NCBI GenBank assembly: GCA_027579435.1 | Contig: JANBPK010000709.1 | Location: 191,184 to 255,183 of the forward strand | DNA from: Candolleomyces eurysporus | Taxonomy: Eukaryota > Basidiomycota > Agaricomycetes > Agaricales > Psathyrellaceae | Direction: 5' to 3' | Length of the DNA stretch: 64,000 nt | Shown: one piece after another, positions 1-10,044 of the stretch | Layout: every line of letters begins with the position of its first letter | Numbering within the stretch: position 1 is the first letter of the stretch | Notes under the pieces: generated by a model | What the model was told of the DNA's origin: nothing | The model's database searches: none | What the model saw: only the letters and a program-made list of their open reading frames with translations | Made by a program: the position numbers and the translations under genes

Positions 1-77
1 TAGTTGGTTGCCAGAGCAGTGCTGTAATTCGAGCCGGACGAATTTGACGACGAGGCGACGCTGAGAACGCTTGTCAT
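1..77 (-). CDS. Possible 5' end of a gene cut by the window edge
   Basis: Reading leftwards from an ATG at 77-75, the frame stays open for 25 codons to the window edge. It encodes a Ser/Asn/Thr-rich start (begins MTSVLSVASSSNSS). The context before the ATG (CCAAC) suits a fungal start, and the upstream DNA on this strand is AT-rich (about 190-220). The protein family cannot be recognised from so little sequence. It could equally be a chance open frame, because low-complexity serine codons are easy to find. The next gene starts at 3901 and ends at 490, also on the minus strand. Confidence 0.35.
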   Translation of the reverse strand, partial: MTSVLSVASSSNSSGSNYSTALATN

Positions 78-489
78 GTTGGGGCAGGCGAAGCAAGGAA
101 GTGGAGACGAATGTGGGGAATAAAGGAAGAAGTGGCCACCGGCGGTGCTGAGTGCGGCGGAAAGACCTGGAAACGGGGACAAACAAAGGCCAGTGAAATA
201 TTATAAGAATATAGAGGTCGTGACGCCTGAACGGTCTTGCCCGTTCGGCTGCAAGAATAAGACACCCTTGCAGGGGGGTATAAAGGCGAGAGCCTTCAAG
301 GTAACGAGGCGACTGGCTTTGCTCGCGACGGAGGAAGAGATGACGGCGCCGCTTAGACTTTCGTGAACAATGACATGTTACATACTCTTTCCCACAGTTA
401 CTTATGATACAGAATAAGATAGACAGCGCTAATCATATGCACTCGCCACAAGATAATTCTACCCTTCAAGAAGTCTAATCCACACGAAT
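78..489. other. Intergenic region, 412 bp
   Basis: No convincing coding sequence. A TATAAAG-like box lies on the plus strand near 279-285, and an AT-rich stretch at about 190-220 could serve the minus-strand start at 77. The right part is the 3' flank of the Clr2-like gene. Confidence 0.5.
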
Positions 490-3400
490 CTAGTCCACAA
501 GCATCGTATTCAGCCTCAGTTCGTCCTCGTCCTCGTCCATGGCGTCGTCGTGTTGTCCGTTGACGTCGGCTTCATCAGCAATCCGGTCCTCCTTGAATCT
601 CGCCATCTGTTCTTGCACTTGTATGTCGGCGTCTTCAAACATGCGGACGCGACTTTTCTTGTAAATCAGTGGATCAACGGCGCTGCAGTGGCCAGGGTGC
701 AAGCCCTCCAACGCGAACGGGTTGCCATATTTGTATGTGACCGTCTTCCAATCTTCCTCATAGCCCGCGACCATCCCAGCGATCAGTGGATGGGAGAGTA
801 AGCGAGGATAATACCTCCCACTGACCAAGGATAGGTTGAGAACAACTTCATGACCAGCCTTGATTATGCGCCTGAAACGATAATGCTCGGGTGCTTGCGG
901 GATCAGGTAGTAGTCCGGAGGGGAAGGTTGAGGTGCTGGAGACTTCGCAGGGCCAGATGGTTTAGAGGACGGCAACAAAGATTCGTCGACGCTGGCCTGG
1001 AAAGAGGAAGTTGCATTCCTGCGTCTCTGCAACACCTCTTCCCTCTGCTGCTTTTCACTCTCGTACTCTTCCAAGAGGTCAGGCTCCGTTTCTTCCCAAT
1101 CGATATCCGCCAGTTCGTACAGAATCCCAGAAACGCGCCCTTCCTTCTTCACTTTCCCATCTCTCTTCCGAACATCGACCACAAACAGTGAATTGATCTT
1201 CATGAACACGCTCCGGCGATTGGCACCTTCAGGCAGCTCTGGGAAGTAAGAGACTGGGACTTCTCTGCCTTTTCCTTTCCCATTAGCGCTCGCACCGAAG
1301 AGGTCCATCCCGTCGATGCCAGCCGAGCCACCCATAGCACGCTGCCTGGCCGCCGCTCGGAAAGCAGTAGCCTTCTTGCCATCCCCACTGGCCTTGTAAA
1401 CATTCGGCGCACCATTCGGAGCCACGGCCTTCCGCCCCATTTTCAGCCTCACAAAGTCATCCACCCAAATGCGCTCCCCACCCCACCACATACCCTGAAA
1501 CCTGACCTGCGTGAAATGTTGTGGAACGGCAGACCGGCCGTGATCCTGTGCTGTCGTTTTCGAAGCGGAAGGACCGAGACCGGGACCAGCTCCAGGGTTC
1601 CTCAAAGTCTTTGGCCCAATTCCCAAAACCCCTGCTACCGTTTCCCTCACTTGCTGGTCAGACATCTTCGAGCTGAGACTGAAAGTCTCTCGATAGACCG
1701 GTCCAGTCTCAGCAGCCCTCGCCTCGCTCGCAGCAGCAACATTCGCATTATGGCGCCCCGCCTGTTCAATCGCCTGACTCAACGAAAGTCCTCCGGATAT
1801 GGTCGTTGTCTGGACTGTAGTCACGGGCCTAAACGCGGGTGCGGAGGAAATAGATTCCGGCTGCTTCTGCTGCTGCTGGGCATTTCCACCTTGAGGATTG
1901 CTAGTGCTGGAAACGATATTCACCCGCACATCCCCAGTCGCATACCCCGGAGGCAGGTACTTGAACTCCCATTTATCCGTCAACGACCAGAACTCGCACA
2001 CGTCCGCGGCAATTTGAAGCGCAAACGCAAACGCGCAGGCGCCCTCGTACATTGCTATCCGATCTTCGTTCAAGCCCTCGTCCATCCGGTCATTCTGTCC
2101 CTTCGCAGCTGCGATGGCGTCGTATTTGGAAATCTTTTCCCTGTCGAAATCCATATACTGGACAGGAACGGCCTTCAACAAATCGATCAACTCTTCGGAT
2201 GGGACGGTCGCGAGGTAAGGCAGAACATCTCGGTCGGTGAAGTTCACTTTCTGGTTGGTTCCAATGAGTCGAACGGTGTAAACGGTTGATTCCTTGACAA
2301 TCCAGTCTGCTGGTCCTGCCCCGTCGTATTCGGGGGTGGCAGTGGCATTGGGAGATTTAGGTGAAAGGGGAGGTGCAGGGGAGGCCCTACCACCACTGGT
2401 GGCGGAGGATGGGAAGGCAGTGGATGAGGTACTATTGGTTGGAGGGAAAGAGATGGAAGGTGCATTGAATGAGGCGGAAGAGGGGGAAATGGGTAGACCG
2501 GATGGTGTTGCCAGACTGGAGGAAGGTTGAGTTGAAACTGGTGAGGTAGCGATGGTAAGAGATCGGTGGTTTGAGTTGCTGGAGGACCCGATATTCAGCG
2601 TTGTCTGACGATCGACGGAAAGAATTTCGGGCTGCTTGCCTTGAAGTTGAGAGTTTCCTGTACTTCCAACTCCAGGACTCTTCGCCGGAGCTGGACTTTG
2701 AGGAGGGTCGATATGCACCGGGGTGTTCTTGACTTTGAATTCGTCGACGACTGCTGGCCATTCTGTGATTCTATGGGGACTACCTGGTTGCAGAACGATT
2801 CCGTCGCCTGGTAACCGCGCCCAAACCACCTCATGGTCCCTGAACAATCTCCGTATAGGGGGATTTTCTTGACTTTCTCCTGGCAAGCCATAAGGTTCCT
2901 GACTCGTGTTACCGACCTTGTCGTTTGCGCTTCTTGAATAAACAGCTCTCAGATCGCGATTTCTTTGGGCCAGCATGGGGAACTCCAAGACGTTCTGGGA
3001 GGGTTTGAGAGCGCTAATGGGCATTAATGGCTTTTGAACAGCTGCAAAGACTTTCGGGACCTCAACCCCTTCTACAGACTTTCCCCTTCCTTTGTGTTGC
3101 AGCCTCTTCTCCCTCTTCGCACGGCGCTGAGCGAGCGAGGCAGCGTCACGGTCTTTGAGTTGCCGTGCCCATGCCTGTTTCTGGAGCGCGGAATAAATAT
3201 CCTTTCCCGCAGCGGGGACCTGAGTACTGGTAGAAGGCCCAGGGGTCGCATTGGGGGCAGCTTGGGAAGGTGTTGGAGACATATTCACTTGTGAAGGCGC
3301 TGTTTGTATGATAGAATCCAAAGCACTGCTGATTACTTTTTGGGGAATTTTCTTGCAGTACTTGCAAAAGCAGTTTTTAGTGTCCATGGTGGGGTCACGA

Positions 3401-3901
3401 CAAAGCCACAGAGCATGAGCCACAAATTCATTGGGGGAACGGAAACGTCGTGATTGTGGGCCTATAAGTACCGCAAAATAAGCAATGAAAAGCCAAAGGT
3501 GCACAAAAAACATACCGTATAGGTAGATATCGTGCCTCACGTTACCACCGGCAGGTCCTTTGTGATGATCGTACATCTTGTAGTGTGTCGGCCAACTTCT
3601 GAGAACAGCGCTGTCGGCAGCTGTTGGGACATGGTAAGGCCGGGCAAAGTGAACGGGAACATGGAAGCGTACGTTCACGTCCCATATCCATCGCGAGAGC
3701 CTTTCCAACAACCAAGCGCCATTTTATAGCGATGGGATGATCCAATTCGAGTTCTTTCATCCAGTTAATCTGGCCGTCATTGTCTTCCGCATATTGAACG
3801 TTGGCTGGCCAAGTCCGAGGGTCACCGTCAGACCGAGGAAAGTCTATATAGACTGGATTGGCGGGGATTCTTAAATTTGGATTTCCTGTAGCGTTACGCA
3901 T
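490..3901 (-). CDS. clr2: Clr2-like transcriptional silencing protein (SHREC-type)
   Basis: Predicted exons, complement: 490-3461, 3516-3620, 3673-3901, giving 1,101 aa. The N-terminal 110 residues carry the Clr2 N-terminal domain (FPRSDGDPRTWP, INWMKELELDHP, then SWPTHYKMYDHHKGP and RHDIYLYG). A zinc-type Cys cluster follows (LCRDP...NCFCKYC, around residues 130-150). The middle is Ser/Pro-rich and disordered. Around residues 770-890 lies a BAH-like block (RFQGMWWGGERIWVDDFVRL ... SVFMKINSLFVVDV). In fission yeast, Clr2 is a subunit of the SHREC deacetylase/remodelling complex that silences heterochromatin; a similar role is inferred here. The start MRNATGNP lies just before the conserved domain. 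The 52-nt intron (3621-3672) is needed to join the two halves of that domain. The 54-nt intron (3462-3515) is a multiple of three and has no stop, so its retention would not break the frame. Confidence 0.85.
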
Positions 3902-4402
3902 GGATGAAGGAGAGGAAGGAGGACCAGCCCTAGACCGATGGGCGACGAAGTAACTTTGATTCGGTGCCGTGTCAGTCGTAATATCTCTGCTACAACAAAG
4001 CCAAACACCGTCCCATGAAAATGGAGTCCGCAGTGCTCTGTTCTTTTTCTTCAAGTTTCTCACCACCAATGCTCAAGTGCTCGTTCCTGAGCGTCGATGA
4101 AATTCTTCCGCCATATACAACTACTGAAGCAAACGGTTCCAACAAAAATAACAATTGAGTATTTTCGCCGTGATATATCTACGTTGTGCAGCTATCTACC
4201 CACCTGCACGACGTTAAACTACGCGGCAATAGTAACTAGTATCCAATACCACGCGGACTTGCAGAACGTCGACTTGAAAACACCTGGGGAGACGCTTTGA
4301 AGAGACCGTACAAATATGATGCAAACCCGGAGTGGGAGTAAATAGACCCGTGTAAAGTATGACGTTCGCAGAATACACTTCTTTCAACCTACCACCACCA
4401 CC
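3902..4402. promoter_or_regulatory. Divergent promoter region between clr2 and the sterol acyltransferase gene
   Basis: 501 bp separate the two start codons. Both genes must be transcribed outwards from here. No convincing ORF. A pyrimidine/CCA-rich leader directly precedes the plus-strand ATG at 4403. I could not assign specific factor sites. Confidence 0.5.
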
Positions 4403-6524
4403 ATGAGTCGCCCCGCTGGCGGAGGATTCGAAACGTCGACGGGCACCCTCTATGTCTCCAAGCCATACCGCTCAAGGTCTTCCAAGAAACTGCGGGCTCT
4501 CATTACCTTCGCCCCGAGAACCTCTGCCTTCGACATCAACAACGCATCCTCGACCACCAATGAATTCAGGGGTTTCTTCACCCTCTTCTGGGTCTCAATA
4601 TTTATTTTCGCAGTCCAGACCTATGTCAAGAGCTTCGAAGCAAGTGGAATGCCCCTCAGCCTCGATTTCGCTGCAATGATTTCGAGGGATGCGATCACGC
4701 TGGCGTGGAGCGATGCGCTGCTCGTCCTGAGCACCGGGATGTGCGTCCCCTTCGCCATCGCACTCAAGAACAACTGGATACAATACTACTGGACTGGAAT
4801 CATCATTCAGCATTTCGTTCAGGCGTCAATAGTGGCCTCCGCCGTTACTTGGACTTTCAATCGGCAGTGGCCATGGGTCCAGTCGGGTTTCCTGACATTG
4901 CATTCACTCGTGCGTCATAATTCCCTACATTTCTCTTTCAGAAGCTTACAACTTTGTGACAACCCCAGGTCATGATCATGAAGATGCACTCCTATATGAC
5001 AGTCAACGGACAGATGCAGGGTGCCCGCCAAAGAGCAGATGTCCTCCTTGCGCAGCTCAAAGACCTAGTGGCCAAGCTATATCCGGCAGACTCATGGGAA
5101 GCCGCGATAGAGCTGTCCCAGTCAAGGCGTCTAGAACAAGAGAGGAAGGAAGAGGCTGCTCTGGCCATGTCCAAATCCACTTCTGGAGCATCGACACCAC
5201 GAGAGGGGACTCCAATCCTGGAAGGAACACCTCTCCCACCCTTGGAAGCCAGCGGAAATCCCAACACGCTGTCGACTTTTGTCGATCCTCATACGGCGAC
5301 GGCGCTCAGGCGTCGCCTGGTCTCGATGGCTAATTCCACTTCAACCAATGGATCTGCAATGAAGTCAGTTTCCTCGTCCGCCTCCTCTGTCTCCAGTACA
5401 CCGCAGGAGAGTGCAGACGCTAGTCTGAAACCTCCTCCCTACTCTCCTTCAGAACCCCCTCCCGCAGAATTTCTTGTGGCGTCTTCACCTCCACCACCGC
5501 CCCATCCTCTCGTTCACCATCCCAATGCAGAAATCGCTACTCTCGCAGGAGAGTACTCGGACGTTTTGTCAGATTTAAGAAGCAGTGGACCCAAAGATTA
5601 CACTCAATGGCCAGAGAATATTACATGGAAGAACTTTGCCTCCTATCAAATTATCCCCAGTTTGGTGTATGAGCTGGAATACCCGAGGACGACAAAGATT
5701 CGGCCACTCTATGTTTTCGAGAAGACGGTAAGCATAGATAAGCTTCGCTTCTTCGATAACCATGAAATTAACTCCCCCTTTTTAGGTTGCCACATTCGGC
5801 ACATTTGCTGTTCTGTACACTGTGACAGACAGGTTTATCCTTCCTTACACCCTNACACCAGACCAATCCTTTTTCAGGTCGCTTCTAGACCTAGCCCTCC
5901 CATTCATGATAGCTTATCTCCTGCTATTCTATATCATATTTGGTGAGTCATACTGCAGCTCGTCGAGGACAATCCATTAACTCTTAAACAGAGTGCATTT
6001 GCAATGGATTTGCTGAACTGTCCTAGTACGTCAGCTTGTTATCGGTATCGAAATATGGTTTGCTAACTTTGACTTTAGCTTCGCCGATCGACAATTCTAC
6101 GAAGACTGGGTAAGTCTTGCTCCCCACAGTTCTCATACACGAAACTGATTGAGACCCCTTCTCTCTCACTCAGTGGAACTCGACCTCCTGGGACGAATTC
6201 TCTCGCAAATGGAACAAACCCGTGCATGCCTTCCTCCTCCGACACGTCTACGCCGCCACCATCCAAAGCAACGCCCGTCTCTCCAGAACCTCGGCCATGC
6301 TCGCAACCTTTGCCCTCAGCGCGGCCGCCCACGAACTCGTCATGGTCGTGGTTACCCGGAAGATCAGGATGTACCTCTTCGCACTGCAGTTGATCCAGAT
6401 CCCCCTGATTTTGCTCAGTCGGTTACCTGCGATAAAAAAGAACACGCTGATGGGGAATGTCGTGTTTTGGCTGGGTTTGTACGCGGGCTTCCCGTTGCTT
6501 TGTGTTGCATATGTTGCGTACTAG
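4403..6524 (+). CDS. ARE2: Sterol O-acyltransferase (MBOAT family, Are1/Are2 type)
   Basis: Exons 4403-4909, 4969-5727, 5786-5942, 5992-6025, 6079-6109, 6174-6524; 612 aa, close to yeast Are2. The enzyme esterifies ergosterol with fatty acyl-CoA in the ER membrane, making steryl esters for lipid droplets. Family hallmarks are the MKMHSY motif after the second transmembrane region, FYEDWWNS (around residue 490, split between exons) and the His in AAHELVM (around residue 545), the expected catalytic histidine. Several hydrophobic membrane spans are visible, and a long Ser/Pro-rich loop fills residues about 250-340. The N at 5854 falls at the third position of a Leu codon and does not disturb the frame. 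The gene is divergent from clr2 and lies about 1.2 kb from erg4, another sterol gene. Confidence 0.93.
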
Positions 6525-7029
6525 GTGACTGGTGGCCTTCCAAATCGTTTACAGTATATCCAATCACCGTAGGTAGTACGTGATGCGCTAATAGTTAAGT
6601 ACTTTAAAGCATATTTATGTAGTCCTCCCTGGCCTGTTCTTTGCCCTATGCATTACCCACATATTCGGAATCGGACACTCTACATTAAATGACTACCACT
6701 TTTTACTTCACTCCAGATGAAGTAGGCCTTTCGACTGGGTGCCCGTGATGTCCAGGTGCCAGGCGCAGACAGTCTGGCCCTCTGTAGACGTCAGGGTCCT
6801 CCGGAAGCTTCCCAAATAATCCTCCGGTACATGGGCGCTTATTCAGAATGCATATATAAGGGTGACAGGTTTGTGACCGGCTCTTCAACCCGTTCATGCC
6901 TTCAGAAACCATCATGTCATCACGTTTGCTTCAAGCTGGTGAATTGCACTGATTTCTCAAGCTGCAAAGAGACGTCGACTAATTATAGTCCGATTATCAT
7001 ATGTGATTGTGTGTCTATTAGGTGTAACC
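6525..7029 (+). other. Intergenic region, possible 5' exon of the ISG12-like gene
   Basis: 505 bp between the acyltransferase stop and the ISG12-like start. Most of it shows no coding signal. An ATG at about 6898 or 6913 followed by an intron to the CTATTAG at about 7014-7020 would join in frame to the ATG at 7030, adding a few residues. This extra exon is possible but unproven. Confidence 0.35.
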
Positions 7030-7441
7030 ATGGTTCTTGCTTCAGCAGCAGTCCTCGTCCTCCCGTTTGTTGGAACTGCTGCTCTGGGAGCTGTAGGGTT
7101 TACATCGAGTGGATGCGGAGTGCGCCAGGGTTTAGGTATGTCGATCGCCACACTGGGGGTTCATCTCGAATTATCTGAGCCACTGACTTGTTCCTTCTGT
7201 TCCAGGATTGGGTATGCCGCCACACGGTCCATTGGCTGGCGGTGTCTTCTCCGTTCTTCAAGCCGCCGTTACACCAGCCTTCATGCCTAGCGCTGCTCTT
7301 ATTGCCCATTCAGCAGCCCTCGTTGCAGTCGTAGGCACGGCCACCATTATTACCGCCTTCGTGACAATGAGATGCTGTGGATATGGACCTATGTCGTGCA
7401 GTAGAGCCTCCGTACCGAGCGAACATCAGAAAGCGCACTAG
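7030..7441 (+). CDS. ISG12/IFI6-IFI27-like small membrane protein
   Basis: Exons 7030-7135 and 7206-7441; 113 aa. The protein is a Gly/Ala-rich pair of hydrophobic segments with the family pattern LPFVGTAALGAVGFTSSG near the N-terminus, followed by GLGMPPHGPLAGGVFSVLQA and a second hydrophobic stretch. This matches the interferon-inducible IFI6/IFI27 (ISG12) family. In animals these are small mitochondrial or nuclear-envelope proteins; fungi also carry copies whose role is not established. The C-terminal 25 residues are polar and Cys/Ser-rich. The ATG at 7030 has a good context (ACCATGG). A slightly longer form through an upstream exon is possible. It lies between two sterol genes, but nothing in its sequence shows a sterol function. 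Confidence 0.7.
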
Positions 7442-7742
7442 AGACGCATCTGCAGGAGTCTGAAGAGTACGAAGCTGGGATCAACGGCCGGGTTCAAAAC
7501 GCGATAGATGGTTTCAGCACAGGATATATAGTGGTTCAACAGATAGCGATTTACAAACAATAAGATAACCAACATCTGGGGATACCTAGACAGATTTTGT
7601 ACAGTACAGCGTCATCCGGGTCGTCATAATCCCCTCCCCAACCCATCCCGAGATGCTTCGGATAAGAGGGGAGGAGAAGGTACACGAATACACCACACAC
7701 GCGAGGCGGGGTGGAATCACAGTGTGTCGCAAAGCAACTCGG
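7442..7742. other. Convergent 3' intergenic region
   Basis: 301 bp between the stop of the ISG12-like gene (+) and the stop of erg4 (-). It holds the two 3' UTRs. I see no gene or notable repeat in it. Confidence 0.5.
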
Positions 7743-9649
7743 TTAGTACACGTAAGGAATGTACTTGTACTTGACCACCTCGCAGTACCTCTCCCAGTCT
7801 TTGCCGTACTTGCGCGAACACCGCTCAAAGTCACGGGTGCATCGGTGCAGGAGGACAACGATGAAGAACATGGAGTAGAAGTAAGGGATAATGGTCGCTG
7901 TGCCGATGATAGCGCCCCAAGTGAGACTCATCGTCCAGTCAGCGACATAGTTGGGTTTGCGGGAGAAGGCCCAGAAGCCGCTAGTCAAGAGACGGTTCCT
8001 ATAGAAAAATGGTCGTTATCAGAAAAGTGAACGTGTATGTGTATGGAAAATCAACCCACCCATGGGCAGTTTGGATGAAAGTTGGGTTCTTGACGGTGTT
8101 CCAGGGGAGCTGAGGGAATGTCTTGCGGAATTCAGTGATGCCCTGAGTCTGCATCTTGAAGTGACTCTTTTGAGCCATCGCAGTGTCCCATCTGTTCAAA
8201 TGAGATGATACATCAGTTCCACCCAGATAGCAGAGAAAAAAAAAAANCGACTCACATGTAGTAAGCGACAAGGATGGTGGTGTAGATGAACACATAGCCC
8301 GCGGTCGAGAATTGGTATTTTGAGGGGTCGTGCGATGCCATGTAGACGACGGAGTAAACATAAGACTAAAAAGTGCGTTCAGTACAAAAATAGAACTGGA
8401 TTTCAACTGTCATGGAACTTACGAATGGCACACCAGAAAGGTTCCAGAAGATGACCATGAATCCCCATCTGATTGAAGTTGACAGTAAGTTTTTCATTCA
8501 TCATTTCCGAATAAGATGAATCCCACTTTTCGTAAAAGATGTCCCAGGTCTGAGGAATGCACTCTTCACCCTTGGCACTAAAGAGGAATAATTAAGTGAA
8601 CGGTCAACCGAGATGGAAGAACCTACTCACCATGCGTTAATGTACAAGCCGGTGGCCAAAATCATGAAGGCCATGTTCTGATCAAAAAAAGATTAGCAAA
8701 ACGGAAAATCACAGAATGATAGAAGGACCAAAAATGACTTACGGGTGTAACATAGCCAAGGGTTTCGTACTGCTTGCACGCACCAGAGACGGACAAGAAG
8801 AATACAGTGACCCAAGGAATGCGGACTTCAGCCCACATCTTGAGGCAAACGGGGCCGATGCGAGGGTTCAGCGCGGCGCCCATGAAGTAGTCGTAGAAGA
8901 AGTTTCCAGACATGCGGATGGCAGTCCCAGTCATCACGGCCCACAGGTAGGTGATCAACGAGACACCGAAGCCGTAGATCATGGAGACGGTCATAAGGTG
9001 GCCATAGTTGTCGATGATTTCAGTGAGTCGGAAAATGTTGTAGTAGTGGAGGAGAGCGGAGGTAATGAGCGTGGCGTAGAGGGAGGTGAGTGCGTTGCAG
9101 TTGTAGTGGAGGGTCTTGTATCCGAGAGAGGGAACTGGAAGACCGTCTTGAGGGTATCCGGGCATCACGAGCGCGAGGAAGAGTTGGAAAAAGAAGTTGC
9201 CGCTGTAGACTTTCCAAGCGTAGGCATTGGGGCTAGCATCCTGTGTGATGCGTTAGGAGACTGGAAGCAGGAAAGGCAAGCCACATACCTTTGCAATGTG
9301 GCCCCACATCCTGGCAAGGAACGGCTTGATGTCCTCGGTCGATGTCGGATACACGAGCTTGCCATCGTAGAACCAGAGGCAAATCCAGAGATAGTACATG
9401 AGGATGGGGAAGCCAGTCATGATGGCGGCGACACCCCATGGTCCACCAAACTCGTAACTGTTGAAAACCGGTCAACGACGCGTCGCAAAAGGCGCTGCAG
9501 AACACTCACGTCTCGTGTTGCTCGAGCTTCTTGTCCATCTCCCTGCCGTGCTCGGTGACATAGGATCCGGCAGGCTCGTTGAGAGGCTTGCGCTGGCGAA
9601 GGGATTCATCGTTGGCGTTGCCAAGAGCAGAGGATTTGCCCGCAGCCAT
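7743..9649 (-). CDS. ERG4: Delta(24(24(1)))-sterol reductase, last step of ergosterol synthesis
   Basis: Exons, complement: 7743-7998, 8060-8191, 8256-8365, 8423-8468, 8527-8577, 8631-8677, 8743-9240, 9289-9457, 9510-9649; 482 aa, normal for Erg4. The enzyme reduces the C24(28) double bond of the sterol side chain in the ER, using NADPH. The family signature is visible as NFFYDYFMGAALNPRIG. The conserved C-terminal half has LLTSGFWAFSRKPNYVADW and ends RKYGKDWERYCEVVKYKYIPYVY. Multiple membrane spans are present. The intron after the YEK codons starts GTGGGA, an unusual donor, chosen because it restores the conserved YEKWGF. The N at 8247 sits in an intronic poly-A. The boundary of the 47-nt exon (8631-8677) is the least certain by one base. 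Confidence 0.93.
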
Positions 9650-10044
9650 GGCTGGAAGGTTGGACTGGAGTCCGTGGAAGACAGAAAAAAAACAGAACAC
9701 GGCTCCGATTTATTGCCAATCGCACGACTTTTCAATCCATCGCGCGCTATACGCGATTTGTAACCGGAGTAAGCGTAGCGCCCGGAATACCCGATTCTGA
9801 CGCATTCATCATCAGTCAGCCACATTTGGTCGCAACGCCTAATGCCACTCGACGCCTCGACTCGGAGCATGCTACAACCACACAAGTGGTCCACAACCAT
9901 GCAAGCACCACAGGGGGTTTATTGCCAAGACTCCCTGACCTATGCGCATTGCTGGCCTACTGTCCTCAAACAGAGCGCACCATGATCATGCCCACAAAAG
10001 TTGAAATAAAACGGGCTTCCGAATAGCCTACAGGAGATAGCTAT
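9650..10044. promoter_or_regulatory. erg4 upstream region and vps5 3' flank
   Basis: 395 bp upstream of the erg4 start (9649, minus strand) and downstream of the vps5 stop. No convincing ORF. A sterol-response site is plausible for an ergosterol gene, but I cannot point to a definite motif. Confidence 0.4.

Noticed and set aside
1516..2289. 257-codon plus-strand open frame
   Set aside because: Antisense to the Clr2 coding exon; Arg/Ser/Leu-rich composition is typical of a shadow frame.
8716..9558. 280-codon plus-strand open frame
   Set aside because: Antisense to erg4, whose exons are clearly conserved.
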